Below, in pieces: positions 50,656 to 57,309 of a DNA stretch of 57,309 nucleotides. The DNA is taken from the NCBI GenBank assembly GCA_910579415.1, contig CAJTUY010000006.1:5026-62334 (forward strand). The letters run 5' to 3'. The notes beneath the pieces are model-generated. The model saw only the letters and a program-made list of their open reading frames with translations. It searched no databases and was not told where the DNA came from. The translations under genes and the position numbers were made by a program. The stretch's first letter is position 1, and each line of letters opens with the position of its first letter. The stretch comes from an uncultured Clostridia bacterium (GTDB taxonomy: Bacteria; Bacillota; Clostridia; UBA1381).

Positions 50656-53091
50656 CTACCTTTCTATTTCCTCCATGACGAAACATTCAATAGTATCTCC
50701 GTCTTTAATATCGTTAAAGTTCTCAACGCCAAGACCACATTCAAAGTTTTCTGCCACCTCTTTGGCATCGTCCTTAAATCTCTTTAAGCTGTCAATCTGT
50801 CCCTCATGAATAATAATTCCGTTACGCACAATACGGATTTGCGCATTACGCTGAATTTTACCCTGTGTAACGTAACATCCTGCTATTGTACCTACATTGG
50901 ACACCTTAAATGTCTGACGAACCTCTGCATAGCCAAGTACAACTTCTTTATATTCAGGGTCAAGCATACCCTTCATAGCCGCTTCAATTTCTTCAATTGC
51001 CTGATAAATTACGCGGTAAAGACGGATGTCTACTTCCTGCTGTGCGGCAGAAGCAACAGCTCCTGCATCTGGACGTACATTAAATCCGACAATTATGGCA
51101 TTTGACGCATTGGCCAGCATTACATCCGATTCGTTAATAGCTCCGACGCCGCCATGAATTGCACGTACTCTCACTTCGTCATTAGACAGCTTTTCAAGCG
51201 ACTGCTTAACTGCCTCAACGCTTCCCTGTACGTCAGCCTTAATAATAACGTTAAGTTCCTTCATGTTGCCCTCGTCAATCTGACTGAACAGATTATCAAG
51301 AGAAACCTTAACCACCTGACTGAACTTATTTTCCTGCATCTGCTGCTTTCTCTGCTCCGCAACATCACGCGCAAGCTTCTCATTTGCAACTACCGTAAAT
51401 GTATCTCCGCCCGAAGGAGCTTCCGAAAGACCAAGTATCTCAACAGGTGTAGAAGGACCTGCCGTTTTAACTCGTCTGCCCTTATCATTTATCATTGCTC
51501 TTACTCTTCCGACTGCCGTACCTGCAATAACGAAATCACCGACTCTAAGCGTTCCGTTCTGTACAAGTATAGTTGCAACAGGACCTCGTCCTTTATCAAT
51601 TTCAGCTTCAATAACGGTACCCTGCGCATCACGATTCGGATTAGCCTTTAATTCCTGCATATCTGCAACCAGCAGTACCATTTCAAGAAGTCCGTCAATA
51701 TTTATTTTCTGCTTTGCTGATATTTCAACACAGACAGTATCACCGCCCCATTCCTCCGGAACAAGCTCATGCTCAACAAGCATTTGCTTTACCCTGTCAG
51801 GATTTGCGCCGTCCTTATCTATCTTATTGATAGCTACAACTATTGAAACGCCTGCCGCTTTGGCATGGTTAATAGCCTCTATCGTCTGCGGCATGATACC
51901 ATCGTCCGCCGCAACAACAAGTATCGCGACATCCGTTACCTGCGCACCCCTCGCGCGCATGGTTGTAAATGCCTCATGACCCGGTGTGTCAAGGAAAGTA
52001 ATAATTCTGTCATTAAGCTTCACACTGTATGCGCCGATATGCTGAGTAATACCTCCGGCTTCCGTATCCGTTACGCTTGTATGACGTATAGCGTCAAGAA
52101 GCGAGGTCTTGCCGTGATCGACATGACCCATTACAACTACAACCGGCGGACGCGGAATTAAATCCTCCGCTTTATCCTCATGCTCAGTTTCTATCATCAG
52201 CATATCCTCTTTTGTAAGCACGATTTCCTGCTTTACCGTTATTCCGAAATCGTCTCCTATAAGCTGTGCTGTTTCAAAGTCAATAGCCTGATTTTGTGTT
52301 GCCATAACACCAAGCATCATAAGCTTTTTAACCACCTCAGCAGAAGTTTTGCCCATCTTTGACGCAAATTCGCCTACTGTAATTGTTTCGGGAATTTCAA
52401 CCTCAGTAATAACCTTTGCTTTAATTTCCTTTTTAGGCTGAGGCTTTTCTTTTTCACGGCGGTTTTTAATATTTTGCGTACCTTTTCTGTTATTATTCTT
52501 TACCTTTCCGCCCTTTTTATCCAATCTCATATGGTCAGGGACCATATCTTCAATACGCTCGCGTGTTTCAATCGCATCAAGTTCAACCACACTCTGACGC
52601 GTATCAACATGACGTTTTCTTTCTTCTGTTTTAACAACATATTCCTCCTCTGTATTGGAATGGTCTACGTTGCTTAAATCAATTTTCTGTCCCGTCTGCT
52701 TCTTTGCAACCTTTTTATGTTTTTCAGGCTTCGCCTTTTCTTCTTTCTTAACCGCCGCCTCAGTTTTTTCATCAGACTCTGACTTCTTTGGCTTATCCTC
52801 TGTCTTTTCCTTCTCTTCTGCAATATCTTTTTCTTCCGGTGCGTTCTTCTTTTCCTTCGGCTCCTCCTTCTCAGCTTTTGCCAAAGCATCTGCGCGAAGC
52901 TCAAGTATTTCCTCTTCTGTTACAGCATTTGACTGTGTATATATATCAAGTATAAGTCCCGCTATCTCCTCATTTATAACACTGGACGCACTTTTCAGCT
53001 CTACTCCGTATTCTGCAAGTCTTGCTATTATATCCTTATTCGTAATTTTAATACTCTTTGAAATCTCACCAAGCTTTAATGTTTCTGCCAT
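50656..53091 (-). CDS. infB: Translation initiation factor IF-2
   Basis: 811 residues from the ATG at 53091 (MAETLKLGEISKS); AAAGGGTGA lies 7 bases before it, so an in-frame start eight codons earlier is rejected. IF2-N domains at the start and around 240-290, a long charged Lys/Glu linker (about 75-230), then the G domain with GHVDHGKTSLLD, DTPGHEAF, NKIDKDGAN and the C-terminal beta barrels with the fMet-tRNA-binding region. The start overlaps no gene, but the ylxQ stop lies within its leader. Confidence 0.97.
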   Translation of the reverse strand: MAETLKLGEISKSIKITNKDIIARLAEYGVELKSASSVINEEIAGLILDIYTQSNAVTEEEILELRADALAKAEKEEPKEKKNAPEEKDIAEEKEKTEDKPKKSESDEKTEAAVKKEEKAKPEKHKKVAKKQTGQKIDLSNVDHSNTEEEYVVKTEERKRHVDTRQSVVELDAIETRERIEDMVPDHMRLDKKGGKVKNNNRKGTQNIKNRREKEKPQPKKEIKAKVITEVEIPETITVGEFASKMGKTSAEVVKKLMMLGVMATQNQAIDFETAQLIGDDFGITVKQEIVLTKEDMLMIETEHEDKAEDLIPRPPVVVVMGHVDHGKTSLLDAIRHTSVTDTEAGGITQHIGAYSVKLNDRIITFLDTPGHEAFTTMRARGAQVTDVAILVVAADDGIMPQTIEAINHAKAAGVSIVVAINKIDKDGANPDRVKQMLVEHELVPEEWGGDTVCVEISAKQKINIDGLLEMVLLVADMQELKANPNRDAQGTVIEAEIDKGRGPVATILVQNGTLRVGDFVIAGTAVGRVRAMINDKGRRVKTAGPSTPVEILGLSEAPSGGDTFTVVANEKLARDVAEQRKQQMQENKFSQVVKVSLDNLFSQIDEGNMKELNVIIKADVQGSVEAVKQSLEKLSNDEVRVRAIHGGVGAINESDVMLANASNAIIVGFNVRPDAGAVASAAQQEVDIRLYRVIYQAIEEIEAAMKGMLDPEYKEVVLGYAEVRQTFKVSNVGTIAGCYVTQGKIQRNAQIRIVRNGIIIHEGQIDSLKRFKDDAKEVAENFECGLGVENFNDIKDGDTIECFVMEEIER

Positions 53092-53098
53092 ATTGCGT

Positions 53099-53422
53099 TC
53101 ACCCTTTCTTTTCACCCTTGGATTTTTCTAATCTATCTAAAATTGCTCTCGCAAAATTGTCATCATTAACCGATACCACAGCACGGCTTAAGGCGCCTGT
53201 AAATTTCCCTATTTCAGACTTATCCGCCGCTGTAATATATCTTACATTATAATATTTACACGAATTTGTAATAGATTTTTTGGTATTGTCAGACGCGTCA
53301 TCAGCAATAATTATAAGTCTTGCTATGCCTTTCTGAACCGCCTTTTTACACATATCCTCTCCTGTCGTCACTCTGCCTGCGCGCTTTGCAAGACCGAGAA
53401 GGTTAAGAAAATCATTTGCCAT
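53099..53422 (-). CDS. ylxQ: YlxQ-like L7Ae-family RNA-binding protein
   Basis: 107 residues from the ATG at 53422, which overlaps the end of ylxR by 11 bases. The L7Ae/L30e fold is seen in NDFLNLLGLAKRAGRVTTGED, then ARLIIIADDASDNTKKSI and KSEIGKFTG. It probably binds kink-turn RNA. The position between ylxR and infB is the classic Firmicutes order. Function not established. Confidence 0.9.
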   Translation of the reverse strand: MANDFLNLLGLAKRAGRVTTGEDMCKKAVQKGIARLIIIADDASDNTKKSITNSCKYYNVRYITAADKSEIGKFTGALSRAVVSVNDDNFARAILDRLEKSKGEKKG

Positions 53423-53678
53423 ATTCAGCTTCCTCCACCACCAAATCATAAAGCTTTGCAGGAACCGAACATTTAAAGTGACGGTCAAGACCGCGCTTTT
53501 TAGCCGCAAGCTGTACACATTTTTCATTGCGGCAAATATATGCGCCACGTCCGAACAGTTTTTTTTCACTGTCAAGGAGTATTTCGCCGCTGTTACTGTC
53601 GCGTACTATACGTATAAGCTCATTCTGCGGATACATATTTCTGCATGCTATACACATTCTCATAGGTATATGCTTCAT
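53412..53678 (-). CDS. ylxR: YlxR-family protein (DUF448, RnpM)
   Basis: 88 residues from the ATG at 53678, with AAAGGA 9 bases before; an in-frame ATG 11 codons upstream has no binding site. Signature: PMRMCIACRNMYPQNELIRIVR (abridged), then GRGAYICRNEKCVQLAAKKRGL. The two C-x-x-C-like pairs and basic surface fit an RNA-binding protein; a homologue in Bacillus modulates RNase P. It follows nusA. Confidence 0.92.
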   Translation of the reverse strand: MKHIPMRMCIACRNMYPQNELIRIVRDSNSGEILLDSEKKLFGRGAYICRNEKCVQLAAKKRGLDRHFKCSVPAKLYDLVVEEAEYGK

Positions 53679-53724
53679 ACTGCAAATTCCTTTCGTGTAA
53701 TAATATTGCAATTCCTAAAATTAT

Positions 53725-54750
53725 TTAACCTGCCGTAACAATGTCTATCTTCCAGCCTGTCAGTCTTGCCGCAAGTCTTACATTCTGTCCTGATTTACCT
53801 ATTGCAAGAGATAACTGAGCCTCAGGAACTACAACCTTTGCAGTCTTTTCCTCTTCGTTAATCTCTGTTGACAATACCTCCGCAGGACTAAGACTTGCCG
53901 TAATAAACTCAGCAGGGTCCTCACTCCATTTTACTATATCCATTTTTTCATTACGCAGTTCATCGCTTATATTCTGAACTCTCATTCCTTTAGGTCCGAT
54001 ACATGCGCCCTGAGCATCAACATTAGGGTCGTTTGAAACAACCGCTATTTTGGTTCTTGACCCTGCCTCACGAGCAACCCCCTTTATTTCAACAATTCCT
54101 TCAGCTATTTCCGGAACCTCTGTTTCAAACAACTTTCTGACAAGTCCTGGATGTGTTCTTGAAACAATTATCTGTGTTCCTCTCGTGCCGCTTCTTACTT
54201 CGCTCACATAACAGCGAAGCATCTGGTCAAGCTCATAGGCTTCTCCGCGCGGCTGTTCCTTTTCAGGCAGCATAGCTTCGATTTTTCCTATATCAATAAA
54301 TACATTGCCGCGTTCAATTCTTTCTATTTTTCCCGAAATAATATCATTCGTTTTTTCTGTGTACTCACTAAAGATTATTCCTCTCTCAGCTTCGCGTATT
54401 CTCTGAGTTACAACCTGCTTTGCAGTCATTGCGCTTATTCTTCCGAAATCGCGCGGAGTAACTTCAATATTAACTACATCTCCAAGTTCATAGTTGCCGT
54501 TGATTTTTCTTGCGTCCTCAAGGTCAATTTCCTCCTGTTCTTCAAACACAAGGTCTACAACAGTTTTCTTTGCAAATACCTGCACATTGCCCTTATCTCT
54601 GTCAATTACAACCTCAACATTCTGCGCAGAATTAAAATTCTTCTTATACGCAGCAACCAAAGCATCCTCAAGCGCATCAAAAAGCACGTCGGGACTAAGA
54701 CCTCTTTCATCACATATTTCCGATAAAACCTCAATTAAACCCTTTTCCAT
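53725..54750 (-). CDS. nusA: Transcription termination/antitermination protein NusA
   Basis: 341 residues from the ATG at 54750 (MEKGLIEVLSEICDERGLS). An ATG four codons earlier directly abuts AAAGGA and is ruled out. N-terminal RNA polymerase-binding domain, S1 domain around 130-200 (ISGKIERIERGNVFIDIG), KH1 and KH2 (GPKGMRVQNI, IGKSGQNVRLAARLTGW). It lacks the acidic C-terminal repeats of E. coli NusA, as usual in Firmicutes. It lies between rimP and ylxR. Confidence 0.96.
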   Translation of the reverse strand: MEKGLIEVLSEICDERGLSPDVLFDALEDALVAAYKKNFNSAQNVEVVIDRDKGNVQVFAKKTVVDLVFEEQEEIDLEDARKINGNYELGDVVNIEVTPRDFGRISAMTAKQVVTQRIREAERGIIFSEYTEKTNDIISGKIERIERGNVFIDIGKIEAMLPEKEQPRGEAYELDQMLRCYVSEVRSGTRGTQIIVSRTHPGLVRKLFETEVPEIAEGIVEIKGVAREAGSRTKIAVVSNDPNVDAQGACIGPKGMRVQNISDELRNEKMDIVKWSEDPAEFITASLSPAEVLSTEINEEEKTAKVVVPEAQLSLAIGKSGQNVRLAARLTGWKIDIVTAG

Positions 54751-54768
54751 TTTTATAACCATTCCTTT

Positions 54769-55227
54769 CTAAAATTCAAATTTTAATCTTATATAAACAG
54801 CCTGTTTTGCCGCTATTTCCACCGTTTCGCCATCTGTTTCTATAAATGCCGTTCCATTCTTAAAATCCTTAAGCATTCCTGAAAATTCTTTTCTGCCCTT
54901 TTCTGCCTTATACAGTTTTACATCAACTTCTCTTCCTATATAATAAAGGAATTCCCGTTCTTTTGTAAGCTGTCTGTCAGCTCCCGGCGAGGAAACCTCC
55001 AAAGTATAGTTGCTCTCAATAAAGTCAAGTTTATCAAGCACCTGTTCTACCGACTTTGAAAAAGCTTCACACTCGTCTATACCTATTCCGCCCTCTTTAT
55101 CAATGTAATAGCAAAGCGAATAGCCTTCATCTGACTTTTTATAAGTAACATCTACTATATAAATGCCTTGCTCCCGTGCTGTTTTTTCCCCCGCGTTAAG
55201 AGCCTGTATTTCTGTTTTATTAGCCAT
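54769..55227 (-). CDS. rimP: Ribosome maturation factor RimP
   Basis: 152 residues from the ATG at 55227, preceded by CAGGAGGG. The longer open frame upstream contains the promoter and hairpin, so it is not coding. Family features: GIYIVDVTYKKSDEGYSLCYYIDKEGGIGID-type strand pair (abridged), LDFIESNYTLEVSSPGADRQL (the conserved SSPG motif), and a C-terminal SH3-like domain. It helps assemble the 30S subunit. It is the first gene of the nusA-infB operon. Confidence 0.93.
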   Translation of the reverse strand: MANKTEIQALNAGEKTAREQGIYIVDVTYKKSDEGYSLCYYIDKEGGIGIDECEAFSKSVEQVLDKLDFIESNYTLEVSSPGADRQLTKEREFLYYIGREVDVKLYKAEKGRKEFSGMLKDFKNGTAFIETDGETVEIAAKQAVYIRLKFEF

Positions 55228-55258
55228 ATTCCCTCCTGAATTATCACTATTATAAATG

Positions 55259-55286
55259 AAAGAGTGGGCTAACCCACTCTTTCTGA
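55259..55286 (-). promoter_or_regulatory. Leader hairpin between promoter and rimP
   Basis: The minus strand reads GAAAGAGTGGG - TTAG - CCCACTCTTTC, a perfect 11-bp stem inside the predicted leader, about 20 bases after the transcript start. The T run after it is broken (ATTTATAAT), so it could be a weak attenuator, a NusA-responsive pause site or a 5' stabiliser. Confidence 0.6.
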
Positions 55287-55312
55287 ATATAACATATTCA
55301 TCTTTCTGATAC

Positions 55313-55341
55313 AGTATATCACATAACTCCAAGAATTTCAA
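55313..55341 (-). promoter_or_regulatory. Promoter of the rimP-nusA-infB operon
   Basis: The minus strand reads TTGAAA, 17 bases, TATACT. Predicted start near 55306, 80 bases before rimP. Confidence 0.75.
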
Positions 55342-55367
55342 GTCTTTTTTTCAAAAAATACTTATTT

Positions 55368-56660
55368 TTATTCATCATCTTCATCAGAGGAATGTACATC
55401 ATAATTTTCATCGTTCCCTTCGTCTTTTGAACTTGTAACGCTATCATCATCTTTATCCGACGTACCGCCTGATGAAGCAGTTGATGGTGTTTTCCCCGAC
55501 GTGCCTGAAGCAGGCGATGAACCCCCCGATGATAAGCCTGACGAGCTTCCTGACGAACCGGAGCTTCCCGATGATGTTACTGAATTCCTTGACTCTCCTT
55601 TACTGTCATTATCCGAACTGTCTGAGCTTTTTGCTTTTCCCGATGATTTTGGACTGTCTGTACCGCTCGGACCGTTTGGATTTCCGATTGTTATTGTATC
55701 GGCAGGATACCCGAATACCGACTGAACAAGCTGACGCGTTGCTTCAATATCGACTTCCCATACATCTGCGTCCATTCCGTCTATCGTTACAACTTCAAAG
55801 CGTCCCGGAAGTTCATGCGTATGGATATTTTCACTCTTGAAGCCTGAAAGATACTTCGAGTATTTTACTACATCACTCACCGTAAAATTAGTCTTCATCT
55901 CCGAATTTACCGCTTTAAATATTGAAGGTATTTTAAGTATAAGCGAGGCATTCATTTTTTGGTCGATAAGCGCTTTTAAGAATTTCTGCTGCATTTCAAC
56001 TCTTCCCAAGTCACCGCTCGGATAACCCTCTGCGCCCTTTGTACCTCTGTTTCCGTGACGGTAACGCATCAGATGAACCGCCTGTGAACCGTCAAGGTCA
56101 TATGTTCCCGGAGGCAGGTTAATATGAAGACTCTGAACAGGGTCATCATATACCATTCCGACTCCGTCGCCGTAAAGGTCCGGAATTGTAAATTCAACAG
56201 GTCCAAGCTCATTTATGACATGAGCTACGGCATCAAGTGTAAAATCCACATAATAGTTAATAGGTATTCCGGTTATACGCGTAACCGCCTCACATGCAGC
56301 AGTAGGTCCGCCTATTACCCCGTTTTTCATATATGCATGCGCCGCGTTGATTTTCTGATACCTGTTTCCTATATACATACGGGTATCACGCGGAATTGAT
56401 ATCATATTAACTTCTTTGGTATCCGTGTCAAAGCTTGCAAGCATCATTGCGTCAGTACGCAAACCGTCAATATCCGTTGTCATTAAAAGTACGTTAATCT
56501 TGCCGTCTGCGGCTGCTACCGTAGACGTATTATCAACAAGCTCCGCTTCATTTCTTCCTGTGAAATCCATACCCATACAAACTGCCGCTGCCGCAATTAC
56601 TACTGCCAGTGACACACCAAGCACCTGAAAATATCTCCTTACGTTAAATCTGACTTTCAC
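55368..56660 (-). CDS. LytR-CpsA-Psr (LCP) family wall polymer ligase
   Basis: 430 residues. A short cytoplasmic tail and one transmembrane helix (about 12-30) are followed by the extracellular LCP domain: KINVLLMTTDIDGLRTDAMMLAS-type core (abridged), SIPRDTRMYIG with key Arg, KINAAHAYMKNGVIGGP, and MRYRHGNRG with the conserved Arg residues. Residues ~330-430 are a low-complexity Ser/Gly/Asp tail. LCP enzymes move teichoic acid or capsule chains from undecaprenyl phosphate to peptidoglycan, the step completing a TagO/WecB pathway. Monocistronic with its own promoter. Confidence 0.93.
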   Translation of the reverse strand: MKVRFNVRRYFQVLGVSLAVVIAAAAVCMGMDFTGRNEAELVDNTSTVAAADGKINVLLMTTDIDGLRTDAMMLASFDTDTKEVNMISIPRDTRMYIGNRYQKINAAHAYMKNGVIGGPTAACEAVTRITGIPINYYVDFTLDAVAHVINELGPVEFTIPDLYGDGVGMVYDDPVQSLHINLPPGTYDLDGSQAVHLMRYRHGNRGTKGAEGYPSGDLGRVEMQQKFLKALIDQKMNASLILKIPSIFKAVNSEMKTNFTVSDVVKYSKYLSGFKSENIHTHELPGRFEVVTIDGMDADVWEVDIEATRQLVQSVFGYPADTITIGNPNGPSGTDSPKSSGKAKSSDSSDNDSKGESRNSVTSSGSSGSSGSSSGLSSGGSSPASGTSGKTPSTASSGGTSDKDDDSVTSSKDEGNDENYDVHSSDEDDE

Positions 56661-56714
56661 TGCATAACCTCCAAAATCCTCAGCATAATTTTATCCGAAA
56701 ATACATATATTTTA

Positions 56715-56743
56715 ATTTTAGCATATTTATCTGTTTACGTCAA
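56715..56743 (-). promoter_or_regulatory. Promoter of the LCP gene
   Basis: The minus strand reads TTGACG, 17 bases, TAAAAT; the leader is about 50 bases. Confidence 0.7.
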
Positions 56744-56760
56744 TAAAAACAGCAGTATAA

Positions 56761-56776
56761 TTATGTAAACATAATA
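56761..56776. promoter_or_regulatory. Perfect palindrome upstream of the LCP promoter
   Basis: ATTATGT-AA-ACATAAT is a perfect 7-bp inverted repeat about 18 bases upstream of the -35 box. It may be an operator; the regulator is not identified. Confidence 0.4.
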
Positions 56777-56792
56777 TTAAGTTTCTGTGACA

Positions 56793-56820
56793 AAAAGACA
56801 GCGCATACGCTCTGCCTTTT
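56793..56820 (-). terminator. Second terminator of the tRNA cluster
   Basis: The stem GGCAGAGC / GCGCTGTC (one mismatch, one G-T) is followed by TTTTT on the minus strand, a backup to the one at 56903. Confidence 0.6.
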
Positions 56821-56902
56821 GATTATTGCCGTTTCAGAAAAATTCATACCTAATATTGCAGTCTTTTTATGAAAAACAATAACGCATACATCTGATTTTT
56901 TG

Positions 56903-56939
56903 CAAACAAAAATCGGAACGAATCAAAATCCGTTCCGAT
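56903..56939 (-). terminator. Terminator of the tRNA cluster
   Basis: The 9-bp stem ATCGGAACG / CGTTCCGAT with a 10-base loop is followed by TTTTTGTTTG on the minus strand, directly after tRNA-Tyr. Confidence 0.88.
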
Positions 56940-56940
56940 G

Positions 56941-57025
56941 TGGTGGGAGAGGATGGATTCGAACCACCGAAGTCGAAGACAACAGATTTACAGTCTGCCC
57001 CCTTTGGCCGCTCGGGAACTCTCCC
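56941..57025 (-). tRNA. tRNA-Tyr (anticodon GTA)
   Basis: 85 bases with encoded CCA, class II with a long variable arm. Acceptor GGGAGAG/CTCTCCC; anticodon loop CTGTAAA with anticodon GTA inside stem CAGA/TCTG; T loop TTCGAAT. Last gene of the cluster. Confidence 0.93.
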
Positions 57026-57062
57026 ATATATGAGGGACAAGCTAACGCTTATCCCTGTTTTT
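57026..57062 (-). other. Spacer between tRNA-Thr and tRNA-Tyr with a 10-bp hairpin
   Basis: The minus strand reads AGGGATAAGC - GTTA - GCTTGTCCCT (one G-T pair). The T run lies on the 5' side in the direction of transcription, so it is not a terminator for the tRNAs. It may guide RNase processing. Confidence 0.55.
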
Positions 57063-57138
57063 TGGAGCTGGTGATGGGACTCGAACCCGCGACCTGCTGA
57101 TTACAAATCAGCTGCTCTACCAATTGAGCTACACCAGC
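57063..57138 (-). tRNA. tRNA-Thr (anticodon TGT)
   Basis: 76 bases with encoded CCA. Acceptor GCTGGTG/CACCAGC; anticodon stem GCTGA/TCAGC with loop TTTGTAA, anticodon TGT, reading ACA; T loop TTCGAGT. Confidence 0.95.
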
Positions 57139-57232
57139 ATATATTAAGTTTTCCGCGAACTTTCGCGATTTTGCTTCGCAAAACACTGTCGCCACAGACT
57201 CGTGCAATGTTTCGCGTTTGCACAGCAAACGC
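57139..57232 (-). repeat. tRNA spacer packed with four hairpins
   Basis: In the transcribed direction: GCGTTTG/CAAACGC (57214-57232, starting right at the tRNA-Val CCA), CTGT/ACAG (57186-57197), TTTTGC/GCAAAA (57169-57183) and CGCGAA/TTCGCG (57154-57167). No gene or T run. It is probably a structured processing spacer. Confidence 0.6.
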
Positions 57233-57308
57233 TGGTGGGAGTTACAGGGCTCGAACCTGTGACATCCTGCTTGTAAGGCAGACGCTCTCCCAGCTGAGCT
57301 AAACTCCC
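57233..57308 (-). tRNA. tRNA-Val (anticodon TAC)
   Basis: 76 bases with encoded CCA. Acceptor GGGAGTT/AACTCCC; anticodon stem TCTGC/GCAGG with loop CTTACAA, anticodon TAC, reading GTA; T loop TTCGAGC. The 5' end is one base inside the window edge, so the cluster may continue beyond. Confidence 0.95.
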
Positions 57309-57309
57309 A

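Noticed and set aside
55228..55341. 38-codon N-terminal extension of rimP
   Set aside because: It contains the promoter and the leader hairpin; CAGGAGGG sits before the ATG at 55227.
57026..57062. Hairpin with T run between tRNA-Thr and tRNA-Tyr as a terminator
   Set aside because: The T run follows the stem only on the + strand, whereas the tRNAs are read from the minus strand.
1..57309. CRISPR array, insertion sequences or integrated elements
   Set aside because: No regularly spaced repeats, transposase genes or terminal inverted repeats with target duplications were seen.

Overview
The window looks like chromosomal DNA of a moderately low-GC, anaerobic, spore-forming member of the Clostridia (Eubacteriales). 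The evidence is an alpha/beta-type small acid-soluble spore protein, an electron-bifurcating NfnAB pair, the Firmicutes order rimP-nusA-ylxR-ylxQ-infB-rbfA, a YloU/YloV-recG cluster, TagO/WecB-type wall polymer genes and an LCP ligase. I cannot name the genus from sequence alone. No plasmid, prophage, IS element or CRISPR array is visible. Most promoters I can read are of the housekeeping type, with -35 and -10 boxes 17 bp apart.

Layout. 1-3011 (+): two secreted or surface proteins, the first cut by the window edge. 3100-8261 (-): nfnB/nfnA, then an operon of rluA-type pseudouridine synthase, CpXC protein and methionine gamma-lyase-like protein. 8325-12826 (-): a three-gene phosphorelay (HD-GYP response regulator, Hpt protein, hybrid histidine kinase). 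12981-13496 (-): an SCP2-domain protein with a Lys/Ala tail. 13716-13792 (+): tRNA-Arg(CCG). 13825-18097 (-): Na/Pi cotransporter-PhoU, PhoB/PhoR-like pair and a lipoprotein amidase. 18184-23271 (-): DNA-deoxyinosine glycosylase, SASP, recG, DAK2 protein and Asp23. 23409-24458 (+): tyrosine recombinase. 24486-25837 (-): dinB behind a small Cys protein. 25977-27988 (+): sugar kinase, flavin-binding protein and GNAT. 28024-28522 (-): an orphan gene behind a highly structured leader RNA.

28602-40625 (-) is one tightly packed run read as gltX, glnS, aminotransferase, trpS, tagO, wecB, mgtE and a GH2 glycosidase, closed by a strong terminator. 40791-41264 (+) is tspO. 41302-46038 (-) is pth, a frameshifted mfd and an LUD protein. 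46193-55227 (-) is the translation/transcription operon rimP-nusA-ylxR-ylxQ-infB-rbfA-nrnA-truB-ribF-glmU. 55368-56660 (-) is an LCP protein, and 56941-57308 (-) a tRNA Val-Thr-Tyr cluster with two tandem terminators.

Most worth a second look: the promoter / nested-hairpin / terminator leader at 28350-28522 in front of an unrecognised 102-residue protein; a 12-bp motif recurring three times inside the GH2 gene and forming its terminator; the disrupted mfd; and hairpins placed between promoter and first gene of the nusA operon and between glmU and pth. No wholly new multi-gene system can be claimed. The structured leader plus orphan gene is the best candidate for undescribed biology.
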